DNA from: Hydrogenophaga sp. | Lineage (GTDB): Bacteria > Pseudomonadota > Gammaproteobacteria > Burkholderiales > Burkholderiaceae_C | Reading direction: 5' to 3' | Assembly (NCBI RefSeq): GCF_019264445.1 | Contig: NZ_JAHVAB010000046.1 | Location: 1 to 64,000, forward strand | Length of the DNA stretch: 64,000 nucleotides | Notes under the pieces: generated by a model | Database searches by the model: none | Told to the model about the DNA's origin: nothing | What the model saw: the letters and a program-made list of their open reading frames with translations, nothing else | Position numbers and translations under genes: made by a program | Part shown: positions 7,398-15,657 of the stretch, one piece after another | Position numbering within the stretch: position 1 is the stretch's first letter | Layout of the letters: each line of letters opens with the position of its first letter

Positions 7398-9767
7398 ATG
7401 GACACACTCGCACAGCACGACCATGCTGGCCGCCACCACGGCGCGTCCAAACCGCTTCATCCTGCGACCGGGCTGAAAGATCCCGTGTGCGGGATGGTGG
7501 TCACCGAGCAGTCGCCGCACCACCTGGAGCACGCGGGGCGACATCACTATTTCTGCAGTGCGAAGTGCCAAGCCCGGTTTGCTGCCGAACCGGCCCGATT
7601 CGTTCAAACCGATGCGGAGAGTTACGCGGCCCCAACGCCCACGCCACCGGGCAAGCCCGGCACGGTCTACACATGCCCCATGCACCCGGAGATCCGCCAG
7701 GACCACCCCGGCAACTGCCCCAAATGCGGCATGTCGCTGGAGCCGGTCATGCCCGAACTGGACGCCGACGAGAACCCCGAGCTGGCGGATTTCCAGCGGC
7801 GCTTCTGGTGGACCTTGCCGCTCACGGTGGTGGTCACCGTGCTGGCGATGTTCGGTCACCAACTCGGCTGGTTCGACATGGCCACACAAAGCTGGATCGA
7901 GCTGGTGCTGACCGTGCCGATCGTGCTGTGGGCCGGCTGGCCGTTCTTTGTGCGCGGCGCACAGTCGATCGTGAACCGCAGCCCCAACATGTGGACGCTG
8001 ATCGGCCTGGGCACCGGTTCGGCGTTTGTGTACAGCGTGGTGGCCACGGTGGCGCCGCAGGTGTTCCCCGATTCCTTTGTGTCGATGGGGCGGGTGTCGG
8101 TGTACTTCGAAGCGGCGGCGGTGATCATCTCGCTGACCTTGTTGGGTCAACTGCTGGAACTCAAGGCACGGTCCCAAACCTCGGCCGCCATCCGCTCGCT
8201 GCTGGGTCTGGCGCCCAAGACCGCGCGGCGCATCTCGGCCGATGGCCAGGAAGAAGACGTGCCCCTCGCGCATGTGCATGTGGGCGACCTGCTGCGTGTG
8301 CGCCCCGGCGAGAAGGTGCCGACCGATGGCACCGTCGTCGAGGGCAGCAGCGCCGTGGACGAATCCATGCTCACCGGTGAGCCGCTGCCGGTGAGCAAGC
8401 GCGTCGGCGACAAGCTGATCGGCGCCACGCTCAACACCAGCGGCGCCCTGGTGATGCGCTCCGAACACGTGGGCTCGGCCACCGTGCTGTCGCAGATCGT
8501 GCAGATGGTGGCGATGGCGCAGCGCTCGCGCGCGCCCATGCAGCGCATGGCCGACCAGGTGGCGGGCTACTTTGTCGTGGGTGTCGTGGTGGCGGCGCTG
8601 CTCACCTTCTTCGGCTGGGGTCTGTTCGGGCCTGAGCCGAGCTGGGTCTATGCCCTCATCAATGCGGTGGCTGTGCTGATCATTGCCTGTCCGTGTTCGC
8701 TGGGACTGGCCACGCCCATGTCCATCATGGTGGCCACCGGGCGCGGCGCCACGCGCGGCGTGCTGTTCCGCGACGCCGCCGCCATCGAGAACCTGCGCAA
8801 GGTCGACACGCTCATCGTCGACAAGACCGGCACCCTGACCGAGGGGCGCCCCAGCTTCGAGCGCGCCGTGGGCCACGGGCGCTTTTCCGAAGACGAGGTC
8901 CTGCGCCTCGCCGCCAGCCTGGACCAGGGCAGCGAACACCCGCTGGCCGCCGCCATCGTGGAGGCTGCGAAGCAACAGGGGCTTACTCTCGACAAGCCCG
9001 AGCAGTTCGACTCCGAATCCGGCATCGGGGTCAAGGGTGTCGTGAGCGGCAAGTCCCTGGCCTTGGGCAACACGGCGCTGATGCAGCAGCTGGGTGTGGA
9101 AGTGGCGCCGCTGGCCACTCAAGCCGAAGCGCTGCGCTCACAGGGCGCCAGCGTCATGTTTCTCGCGGCGGACAAGGCACTGGTCGGTCTGCTGGCGGTG
9201 TCCGACCCGGTCAAGGCAACCACGGCCGATGCGCTGGCGTCGCTGCGCCAAGCGAACATCCGCGTGATCATGGCCACGGGCGATGGCCTGACCACCGCGC
9301 GCTCGGTCGGCCAGCGCCTGGGTATTGACGAGGTACACGGCGAAGTGAAGCCGGCCGACAAGCTCAAACTGGTGGAGAAACTCCAGGTAGAGGGCCGCGT
9401 GGTCGCGATGGCGGGTGATGGCATCAACGATGCGCCGGCACTTGCCCGCGCCGATGTGGGCATTGCCATGGGCACGGGCACCGACGTGGCCATGAACAGC
9501 GCGCAGCTCACACTGGTCAAGGGCGATCTGCGTGGCATCGCGACGGCCCGCGCGCTCTCGGTGGCGACCGTGGCCAACATGAAGCAGAACCTGGCTTTCG
9601 CCTTCGTCTACAACGCCCTGGGCATTCCACTGGCCGCGGGCTTGCTGTACCCGTTCACCGGCTGGCTGTTGTCACCCATGATCGCCGCGTTGGCCATGAG
9701 CCTGAGCTCGGCCTCGGTGATCGGCAACGCGCTGCGGTTGCGCGGCGCGGTGATCCGGGAGAAGTAA
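7398..9767 (+). CDS. copA: Cu+-exporting P1B-type ATPase
   Basis: A 789-residue membrane ATPase that should pump Cu(I) or Ag(I) from cytoplasm to periplasm. In order: His-rich start; YHS-like segment with PVCGMVV and FCSAKC (Cys31, 53, 57); [15 protein letters not shown] (Cys93, 107, 110); actuator TGEPLPV; transmembrane CPCS at 431-434, the Cu/Ag signature; DKTGTLT with phosphorylated Asp475; SEHPLA nucleotide motif; GDGINDAP hinge. No classical HMA GMTCxxC domain is present, as in the SilP/CopF subgroup. A GGAAGGGAAAG ribosome site precedes the ATG. The truncated MerR gene sits just upstream. Confidence 0.95.
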   Translation: MDTLAQHDHAGRHHGASKPLHPATGLKDPVCGMVVTEQSPHHLEHAGRHHYFCSAKCQARFAAEPARFVQTDAESYAAPTPTPPGKPGTVYTCPMHPEIRQDHPGNCPKCGMSLEPVMPELDADENPELADFQRRFWWTLPLTVVVTVLAMFGHQLGWFDMATQSWIELVLTVPIVLWAGWPFFVRGAQSIVNRSPNMWTLIGLGTGSAFVYSVVATVAPQVFPDSFVSMGRVSVYFEAAAVIISLTLLGQLLELKARSQTSAAIRSLLGLAPKTARRISADGQEEDVPLAHVHVGDLLRVRPGEKVPTDGTVVEGSSAVDESMLTGEPLPVSKRVGDKLIGATLNTSGALVMRSEHVGSATVLSQIVQMVAMAQRSRAPMQRMADQVAGYFVVGVVVAALLTFFGWGLFGPEPSWVYALINAVAVLIIACPCSLGLATPMSIMVATGRGATRGVLFRDAAAIENLRKVDTLIVDKTGTLTEGRPSFERAVGHGRFSEDEVLRLAASLDQGSEHPLAAAIVEAAKQQGLTLDKPEQFDSESGIGVKGVVSGKSLALGNTALMQQLGVEVAPLATQAEALRSQGASVMFLAADKALVGLLAVSDPVKATTADALASLRQANIRVIMATGDGLTTARSVGQRLGIDEVHGEVKPADKLKLVEKLQVEGRVVAMAGDGINDAPALARADVGIAMGTGTDVAMNSAQLTLVKGDLRGIATARALSVATVANMKQNLAFAFVYNALGIPLAAGLLYPFTGWLLSPMIAALAMSLSSASVIGNALRLRGAVIREK

Positions 9768-9794
9768 GAAAGGCGTAGACCTCCAACTGAAAAG

Positions 9795-9822
9795 ACCTTC
9801 TCTCCAGCATTGGCGAGAAGGT
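9795..9822 (+). terminator. Hairpin after copA
   Basis: ACCTTCTC and GAGAAGGT form an 8-bp stem with a 12-base loop 27 bases after the ATPase stop. No T-run follows, so termination is uncertain. Confidence 0.35.
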
Positions 9823-9882
9823 GTTGACGGTCTGGCTCGAATGCAACGAAGCTTTGACCGCAGGAGCGCAGTAGGCCCAGAC

Positions 9883-10167
9883 TCAGTTGTGATGGCCCTT
9901 GTTCAGCAGGGAAAACAACCGTGCGACTTCATTGCCCATCGTCGTGATGCTCTTCCCGTCGGCCGTGTGGACGACTTCACCCTTGCTGAGGTGAATCGCA
10001 CGTCCAAACTTGCTTTCTTTCGCCATCAACCCGTCCTTGAAGACGTAGAGCTTTTCGCCGTTTTGCAACGCGATGACCTGCTTGGCCTCGGACTGGGCTG
10101 CGTCCATGGCGAATGCAGGGGCCTGTGCGGCCATTGAGAGGACGAGGATGCTGAGCTTGCGAATCAT
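9883..10167 (-). CDS. copK: CopK-family periplasmic copper-binding protein
   Basis: A 94-residue protein with a signal peptide (MIRKLSILVLSMAAQAPAFA). The mature 74 residues match CopK of Cupriavidus in layout: ALQNGEKLYVFKDGLMAKESKFGRA, GEVVHTADGKSIT, MGNEVARLF and a short His tail. CopK is a beta-sandwich that binds Cu(I) through Met residues; fewer Met residues are present here. The ATG at 10167 is preferred to the upstream TTG because it begins the signal peptide exactly. It lies on the opposite strand to copA, tail to tail. Confidence 0.75.
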   Translation of the reverse strand: MIRKLSILVLSMAAQAPAFAMDAAQSEAKQVIALQNGEKLYVFKDGLMAKESKFGRAIHLSKGEVVHTADGKSITTMGNEVARLFSLLNKGHHN

Positions 10168-10380
10168 GGAGGTCTTCTTTGAGAACAAATCACATTGTTC
10201 GAATGAATCAATGTGGTGCTGCGTACGAACTCAATGCATCGAGAGGCCCCTGACCCGCAGCTTGCGAATGCATTACAACTTGGTCAGCGAAAAGTCAGGA
10301 GGCGTTGAGAAAATTCCAATGCACAGGACTTGGTGCGTGCAATCGCACCCAGCGGGCCTCCAGTCGCTGAGCCAAACATC

Positions 10381-10397
10381 GCCCAGCGATGCTGGGC
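10381..10397 (-). terminator. Short hairpin after glutaredoxin-MauE gene
   Basis: GCCCAGC-GAT-GCTGGGC lies 11 bases past the stop at 10408. It is a compact 7-bp GC stem without a strong T-run; a weak terminator at best. Confidence 0.4.
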
Positions 10398-10407
10398 TGC
10401 TTTGAGC

Positions 10408-11178
10408 CTACATGGTCATTGCAGAGCCTGATGCCGAGAAAGCCATCCAGACACCCATGCCGATCATTAGAAGGTTTTCGGTGAGCGACACAAATCCGAG
10501 TGGCACATTGCTGGCGCCGCCCACGCAGGCGCACTTCAACTCGCGTCGATCGATGTACACGGCCTTGATGACGGAAACGGCCCCCACTGTTCCGATGAAG
10601 AGGGCCACCGGAATCGACACCCAGTTCAAGGCACCCGCGATCATCAAAACCCCAGCCAAACCCTCCGCAAACGGATAGATGTACGAGTACGGCACCCACC
10701 GCCGGGCCAACAAATCGTAATTCAGGAACATCGTTGCGAAGCTCTCGACATTCTGAAGCTTGAGCAGCGCCAGTGCAGCCATGCTGAAGGCGATAAACCA
10801 CTCTGCGGCTCGGCTTGTGAATGGGTTGCCAAAAACAGCGTAGCTCACCGCTAGGGCCATCAACGCCGTCATACAGAAGAGCGCGAGGACTGGACGATAG
10901 GTCGTGGCCTTAGGGTCTGCGACAGTCTTGCCAAAGTGGCGGCGAAGGTCATCGTATCCGCCGATCCGCGCCCCCTCAATGAAGACCTGCGGCGTCGTTT
11001 TCACGCCGTGCTCGGCTTTGAAGGCTTCGGTCGCTTCCTGGGTCGTCAGCCAGTTGTCTTCCACTTCGAACCCTTCGCGGCGCAGAAGATCATTGGCCTT
11101 CAAGCCATAGGGGCAGACATGCTTGTCCATGACCATGCGGTAGAGCGTGGCCCGCTGCGGCTGAGTTGCAGTTGTCAT
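10408..11178 (-). CDS. Glutaredoxin-MauE/DoxX membrane fusion protein
   Basis: A 256-residue protein. Residues about 12-85 are a glutaredoxin domain: YRMVMDKHVCPYGLKANDLL with a CPYG active site (one Cys only) and the cis-Pro segment TTPQVFIEG. Residues about 95-250 form at least four membrane segments of the MauE/DoxX redox-associated type, with a CACVGG motif facing one side. Such fusions occur in copper clusters and may relay thiol redox state to envelope proteins; this role is inferred. A MerR-type promoter with a 19-bp spacer lies upstream (11218-11248). Confidence 0.8.
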   Translation of the reverse strand: MTTATQPQRATLYRMVMDKHVCPYGLKANDLLRREGFEVEDNWLTTQEATEAFKAEHGVKTTPQVFIEGARIGGYDDLRRHFGKTVADPKATTYRPVLALFCMTALMALAVSYAVFGNPFTSRAAEWFIAFSMAALALLKLQNVESFATMFLNYDLLARRWVPYSYIYPFAEGLAGVLMIAGALNWVSIPVALFIGTVGAVSVIKAVYIDRRELKCACVGGASNVPLGFVSLTENLLMIGMGVWMAFSASGSAMTM

Positions 11179-11217
11179 TTAGAGTCTCCAGCTGGTTTGG
11201 CTTTTGAACAAGGGTTC

Positions 11218-11248
11218 ATGGTAGGTCCTGTACCCCGGTATGAGTCAA
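11218..11248 (-). promoter_or_regulatory. MerR-type promoter of glutaredoxin-MauE gene
   Basis: On the minus strand TTGACT (11248-11243) and TACCAT (11223-11218) are 19 bases apart, and the spacer contains the palindromic core TACCGGGGTA. It is placed 40 bases before the ATG at 11178. The long spacer indicates MerR-family control; the dyad is off-centre, so the regulator type is open. Confidence 0.55.
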
Positions 11249-11449
11249 GACCTCAGCGCCTCACGATTGCGGGCATGCCCCTCGAGCGAGGTCGGAGTAG
11301 AACCGTTTCGGCATTGCCAGCGCCACTGGCATACCAAGAACGCCGGAACGCCCCCGGACGCGGTGCCAACAGTGGCATACGGGGTACACGTTTGGGCGTG
11401 AGACTGCAGCGTGGTCGCTTTTTCAGCCACGAAACCTGACATGCAAAAA

Positions 11450-11482
11450 GAACAGGGCTCGGTTGAAACAACCGAGCCCTTT
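11450..11482 (-). terminator. Strong terminator after second cusF-like gene
   Basis: GGGCTCGGTTG-AAA-CAACCGAGCCC is an 11-bp perfect stem, flanked by A/T runs on both sides. It follows the leftward CusF-like stop at 11516. The remainder of 11249-11449 shows no gene. Confidence 0.8.
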
Positions 11483-11515
11483 ACGAGAGATGTCTCAGTG
11501 GTTCTGCGAGTCAGT

Positions 11516-11878
11516 TCATTTACCGGGTTGAATGTCCGTGACGACCATTTTGCCGGCGTCTTGAATGACGATGAACTGGATCTTCTGGCCCACCTGGACC
11601 TTGTCCAGCATGGCCTTGTCCTTGACATTGAACACCATGGACATCGGGGGCATGTCCATGTGTTTGATCTCGCCGTGCTTGATCGTGATCTTTCCGTTTT
11701 CCTTGTCGATCTTGCGAACTTCGCCGTAGGTCATACCCGGTGCGGCGGCCGTGCCCGTCTTGCCTTGGTCCACACCCATCTTGTTGTGGTCCATAGTCAT
11801 CTGTGCCATCGACGGCAAGGACAGTGAAAGCGCTGCAGCAGCGAGAAGTTGCGCCACAGTCTGGGTGAATTTTTTCAT
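11516..11878 (-). CDS. CusF-like periplasmic copper chaperone, copy 2
   Basis: A 120-residue protein with a signal peptide (MKKFTQTVAQLLAAAALSLS, cleavage near SMAQ) and a Met/His-rich linker. The CusF core is MTYGEVRKIDKENGKITIKH, then MDMPPMSMVFNVKD carrying the Met ligands, then VQVGQKIQF. It parallels the protein at 1398 in sequence and in position after a cupredoxin gene. It has its own terminator downstream. A role in periplasmic Cu(I) shuttling is expected from the family. Confidence 0.88.
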   Translation of the reverse strand: MKKFTQTVAQLLAAAALSLSLPSMAQMTMDHNKMGVDQGKTGTAAAPGMTYGEVRKIDKENGKITIKHGEIKHMDMPPMSMVFNVKDKAMLDKVQVGQKIQFIVIQDAGKMVVTDIQPGK

Positions 11879-11912
11879 GGGGTCATTCCTTTCTCAAGAT
11901 TTCGCGAAGGGT

Positions 11913-12245
11913 CTATTTGGCAACGACCTTGATCTTGCCAACCATGCCTGCCTCGTAATGGCCAGGCAGCAGGCAGGCGAAGTCATACTCGCCGACCTTG
12001 TTGAAGTTCCAGATGATCTCCCCTTTTTTCCCCGCCGCCACGTGAGCCATATAGGGCTCGTCGTGTTCCATACCGGGGAATTTCTTCATCAGCGCCGAGT
12101 GCTCATCGAGTTCCTTCTTGGTTCCCAAGACGAATTCGTGCATCACCTTGCCGTTGTTGACGTGAACGAACTTGATCGTTTCGCCTTGTTTGACCTCCAC
12201 GAGGTCCGGTGTGAAGTGCATGTTATCCGTCATGCGAATCTCCAC
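11913..12245 (-). CDS. Cupredoxin lacking its signal peptide, copy 2
   Basis: The frame from a GTG at 12245 encodes a complete cupredoxin core: MHFTPDLVEVKQGETIKF, KVMHEFVLGT, and the ligand loop CLLPGHYEAGMVG. It aligns with residues 55 onward of the protein at 1803. No signal peptide or good start lies upstream; instead the sequence runs into an oxidase remnant at 12270. A deletion therefore removed the export signal. Protein made from this start would stay in the cytoplasm, so I regard the gene as probably non-functional. Confidence 0.6.
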   Translation of the reverse strand: MEIRMTDNMHFTPDLVEVKQGETIKFVHVNNGKVMHEFVLGTKKELDEHSALMKKFPGMEHDEPYMAHVAAGKKGEIIWNFNKVGEYDFACLLPGHYEAGMVGKIKVVAK

Positions 12246-12269
12246 GGAGCGCTTGACGGCATTCGGCAG

Positions 12270-12325
12270 GCCTTGTAGTGGCCCGGCTTCTGCTCCTTGC
12301 GCACCTTGAACACCGTGAACATTTC
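12270..12325 (-). pseudogene. Multicopper oxidase C-terminal scrap
   Basis: Leftward reading gives EMFTVFKVRKEQKPGHYK, nearly the same as FSMVKVRKDQKPGDY in the intact oxidase (2334-3752). It sits directly upstream of the signal-less cupredoxin, the order seen in the intact copper operon. This is what remains of a second oxidase gene after an internal deletion. Confidence 0.65.
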
Positions 12326-12334
12326 ATGTAGGCA

Positions 12335-13237
12335 TTGCGCCAGCAGTTGGCGATATACGTGCTGGTTGCCACCCTACTCAGCGGCTTATTGGGGTGGTGG
12401 GCTGCTCGCAGCGGCCTTGCCCCACTGCGGATCATGAAGGAGCGCGCGCTCAAGGTGACCGCCCACAAGCTCGACCAGAGGATGCCGATCGAGGCGGTGC
12501 CTGTGGAGATGGCAGAACTGGCCAACAGCCTGAACACGATGCTGAAGCGATTGGAACTGGATTTTGCGAAGCTGATGGATTTCTCAAGCGACCTCGCGCA
12601 TGAGCTGCGCACACCCATCACCAACTTGTTGACCCAGACCCAGGTATCCGTCTCGCAACGCCGCGATCCGGACACTTACCGCGACATCCTCGCCTCCAAC
12701 GCCGAGGAGCTCCAGCGCTTGGCGCGCATGGTGTCCGACATGCTGTTTCTGGCGAAGACCGACCATGGCATCCAACTCCCGAATCGAGAAAGTGTCGCGC
12801 TGGACGGCGAGGTAGCGAGCCTGCTGGATTTCTACGATGCTGTCGCTGAGGAAAAAGAGGTTCGCCTCAGGACTGTGGGGTCTGGCACAGTGGCGGGCGA
12901 TCGCCTGATGATCCGGCGGGCCATCAGCAACCTGCTCTCCAACGCACTGCGGCACTCGCACCCTCGAAGCGATATCGAACTGGCCATCAACCCCATCGAG
13001 GACGGCATCACCTTGTGTGTGACCAACTCGGGCGACCAGATTGATGCTTCTGACCTGCCTCGGTTGTTCGATCGGTTCTATAGGGTAGACAAGTCGCGCA
13101 CCCATCCTTCATCGGATGGCGCTGGCCTGGGCTTGGCCATCACCAAGGCCATCATGCTCGCTCATGGCGGCGGAGTATCAGTCACCTCGACAGCAGAAGA
13201 AACGAAGTTTTGCTTGCGGTTTCCGCGTCAATGCTGA
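12335..13237 (+). pseudogene. Heavy-metal sensor histidine kinase (CusS/CopS type), 5'-truncated
   Basis: The 300-residue frame begins at TTG inside the second membrane helix (AIYVLVATLLSGLLGWWAAR) and continues through HAMP, the phosphoacceptor box DLAHELRTPITNLL, NLLSNALRH (N box), LFDRFYRVD and GAGLGLAI (ATP lid). Full-length CusS-type kinases are about 460-480 residues; the first membrane helix and the whole periplasmic metal sensor are missing. No response-regulator gene is beside it. A membrane-anchored but sensor-less kinase could in principle be made, but a remnant is more likely. Confidence 0.75.
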
Positions 13238-13308
13238 AGGGGTCTTGCCACCCTATCTGCCGCCAGCCTTGCCGAGTTGCAGGCGAAGTACATATGCAGC
13301 CATGCCGA

Positions 13309-13710
13309 TCACTTCTGCTTGGCAAGCCACTTGTCGAACTGTGCGATTTCTTTCTTTTGCGCCGCGATGATCTGCTTGGCCATGGCTTTCATTTCGGAAG
13401 ACTTGCCATTCTTGAGTTCCATCTCGGCCATGTTCAGGGCTTGCTGATGGTGAATCTTCATCATCATTGCGAAGTCCTTGTCGGTGTTGCCGGTCATCGG
13501 CATCTTCTGCATCTCTTCCATGCCCATCATCATGGAAGCCTTCATGTCTGTAGCGCCAGCTGCGCCCTTGTGCATGTCCCCCATAGGCGTGCTCACTGAA
13601 GGGCTCGTCGCCGGAGCGGCTTGGGTCTGGGTTGAAGCCGATACGCTCCAGAGTGCGGTCAGTGCGGCGAGGCACAACGCGTGCAATGGAACAAACTTGA
13701 TGCGTTTCAT
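13309..13710 (-). CDS. DUF305 periplasmic protein, copy 2
   Basis: A 133-residue exported protein with a signal peptide (MKRIKFVPLHALCLAALTAL). The mature part is very Met-rich (MKASMMMGMEEMQKMPMTG) and carries the DUF305 core DKDFAMMMKIHHQQALNMAE and MKAMAKQIIAAQKKEI. It is a close paralogue of the 746-1144 protein (shared MPMTGNTD, IHHQ, AQKKEIA). Copper binding by Met and His is likely from composition. It is transcribed away from the cus genes. Confidence 0.87.
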   Translation of the reverse strand: MKRIKFVPLHALCLAALTALWSVSASTQTQAAPATSPSVSTPMGDMHKGAAGATDMKASMMMGMEEMQKMPMTGNTDKDFAMMMKIHHQQALNMAEMELKNGKSSEMKAMAKQIIAAQKKEIAQFDKWLAKQK

Positions 13711-13764
13711 CGAGGTCTCCTTGAGAATGTATGGTCAAGAGAATCATTGGCAATGAGGCACCGC

Positions 13765-13795
13765 TTGACTGTGCGACAGCGCACACTGCATAGAG
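13765..13795 (+). promoter_or_regulatory. Possible promoter with dyad before cus genes
   Basis: TTGACT at 13765 is followed by the dyad TGTGCG-ACAG-CGCACA (13770-13785) and by TGCATA/ATAGAG as possible -10. The arrangement suggests a regulator-controlled promoter for 13874 and cusCBA, about 80 bases before the first start. No matching regulator gene is nearby. Confidence 0.35.
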
Positions 13796-13873
13796 GCAAA
13801 GCGGATCCATCCTGACGGCAAGCGCCATCCCATCGTCCCCCTGACTCGAGTCTCTCGCCATAGAATCCCTTCC

Positions 13874-14242
13874 ATGCGCCGTCTGCTCGCCCTCGTTCTG
13901 TGTCTGCTGATCCCCTTGCAGGGATTCGCTGCGCCGCATACCGAGGAGCCGCCGTGCCCGATGCAAGCCATGATGGCGATGCAGCCGGACGCTGGCAATG
14001 CGGTGGACGTCACTGCCCAGTCGGACAGCATGCCCGACTGCTGCAATGACCTCGCCACCTTCGAGCGCACCGGCCAGGTCTGCAAGACCGGTCAGGCCTG
14101 CACGGCACCCGCCGTCTGGATGCCACCGGTCGACGTGCCGCGGTTCGAGTCCCTTGCGGCCGCGGCCCCGCCGATACCGATTCTGCGTGCCCGGGCTCCC
14201 GGCGCGCTCGCCAGCCTCTGGCGCCCGCCCTCCCTGATCTGA
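13874..14242 (+). CDS. Exported Cys/Met-rich protein heading the cus operon
   Basis: A 122-residue protein with a signal peptide (MRRLLALVLCLLIPLQGFAA). The mature part has PPCPMQAMMAMQP, MPDCCNDLATFE and VCKTGQACTAP, that is, several Cys and Met able to bind Cu(I). It is of the general CzcI/DUF2946 sort found at the start of RND metal-efflux operons. cusC follows 97 bases later on the same strand. No enzyme motif is visible; a sensing or buffering role is inferred. Confidence 0.65.
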   Translation: MRRLLALVLCLLIPLQGFAAPHTEEPPCPMQAMMAMQPDAGNAVDVTAQSDSMPDCCNDLATFERTGQVCKTGQACTAPAVWMPPVDVPRFESLAAAAPPIPILRARAPGALASLWRPPSLI

Positions 14243-14339
14243 CCTCCCCACACGGCGCAGACCGCCCCGACCCGGGCGGCTCCTGCCATCGCGCGTTGAC
14301 CGGGCTGCTGCCCGCGCGCGCACGTTTCGGAGCTCAGAT

Positions 14340-15653
14340 ATGGAACAACACCTTCTTTCGATACCCCGCTCGCGGGTCCTGTGGCACGCGCTGGTCGCCG
14401 CCATCGCCTGGCTGGCCATCGCAACAACGCCCGCCGAAGCGGCCACGTCCGAACCGCTGAGCCTGAACGCCGCGGTGCGCTCGGCGCTGGCGCATTCGCG
14501 CGGCCTGCAGGCCTCCGATGCCGCCGCCGCGGGCGCGCACGACATGGCCGTCGCCGCCGCACAGCGGCCCGACCCGGTGCTGCGCCTCTCGCTCGACAAC
14601 CTGCCGGTGAACGGGCCGGACCGCTTCAGCACCACACGCGACTTCATGACCATGCGCTCGGTCGCGCTCATGCAGACGCTGCCCAATGCCGACAAGCGAC
14701 GCGCCCGCGGTGAGCGCTTCGAGCGTGAGGCCGACGCGGCGCTCAGCGAGCGCATCCAGCGCCTGGCCGAGCTACAGCAGGCGGTGGCGCAGGCCTGGCT
14801 GGAGCGCCGCCTGCAGGAGCAGCGCGTGCAGGTGTTGCAGGCGCAGATCGACGAGGCCCGCGTGCTGGTGAACACCACCGAAGCCGCCACCCGAGGCGGC
14901 CGCGGCGCCACCACCGACTGGATCGCCGCGCGCGAGGCGCTGGCACAGCTGGAGCAGGCCTTGATTGGCGTGCAGGCCGATGCGGCCAACGCGCGCCTGA
15001 CGCTAGCGCGTTGGACCGGTGGGCCACCGCAGCAGCCGCTGGCCCAGTTGCCCGCGATCTCGCACACCACGCTCAACGCGCGGACCCTCACCGGGCGGGT
15101 GGACGAGCTGCCTGATCTGGCGGCTCTGCAGGCGCGCGAGGCTGTGGCCCGCGCCGAGGCCGAACTGGCGCGCCAGGAGCAGCGCCCGGACTGGACGGCC
15201 GAACTCATGTTCAGCCAGCGCGGTTCGCAATACTCAAACATGGTGTCGATCGCGGTGTCGGTGCCGCTGCAATGGGATGCACCACGGCGCCAGCAGCGCG
15301 AGCTGGCCGCACGCCTGGCGCGCGTGAACGGGCTGCTGGCCGAACGCGAGGAACAGGCGCGCGAGCGGCGGCTGCAGATCGAACGTTGGCAACAGGACTG
15401 GCGCTCTGGCCTGGCCCGGATGGCCTTCCTGCAGCGCGAACGCCAGCCGCTGGCCGAGCAGCGCACCGAGGCCGCGCTGGCCGCCTACCGGGGCGGGCGA
15501 GAAAGCCTGGGCGCGGTGCTGCAGGCGCGCCGCCAGATGCTCGAACTGCAACTCGAGCGCATCAACCTTGAGCGCGAGACCGCTGGCCTGTGGGCCCGGC
15601 TCGAATACCTGATCCCCGACACCACGGCCACGCAAGCCGCCCGCCCGGAGTAA
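14340..15653 (+). CDS. cusC: Outer membrane channel of copper/silver RND efflux system
   Basis: A 437-residue TolC-family protein with a signal peptide (LWHALVAAIAWLAIATTPAEA) and no lipobox Cys. Long helical repeats are visible: SLNAAVRSALAHSRGLQASD in the first half and ELARQEQRPDWTAELMFSQR in the second, both rich in Ala, Arg and Glu as expected for the periplasmic alpha-barrel. It heads cusC-cusB-cusA with only 4 bases to cusB. It should form the exit duct for the tripartite pump. It is only distantly like the TolC protein at 3773. Confidence 0.88.
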   Translation: MEQHLLSIPRSRVLWHALVAAIAWLAIATTPAEAATSEPLSLNAAVRSALAHSRGLQASDAAAAGAHDMAVAAAQRPDPVLRLSLDNLPVNGPDRFSTTRDFMTMRSVALMQTLPNADKRRARGERFEREADAALSERIQRLAELQQAVAQAWLERRLQEQRVQVLQAQIDEARVLVNTTEAATRGGRGATTDWIAAREALAQLEQALIGVQADAANARLTLARWTGGPPQQPLAQLPAISHTTLNARTLTGRVDELPDLAALQAREAVARAEAELARQEQRPDWTAELMFSQRGSQYSNMVSIAVSVPLQWDAPRRQQRELAARLARVNGLLAEREEQARERRLQIERWQQDWRSGLARMAFLQRERQPLAEQRTEAALAAYRGGRESLGAVLQARRQMLELQLERINLERETAGLWARLEYLIPDTTATQAARPE

Positions 15654-15657
15654 GACC

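Noticed and set aside
7317..9122. 600-residue minus-strand frame opposite copA
   Set aside because: Antisense of a well-supported P-type ATPase; His/Arg-rich low-complexity translation.
13253..15466. Long minus-strand frame covering cusC and the DUF305 gene
   Set aside because: Spans several unrelated genes on both strands and has no homology pattern.
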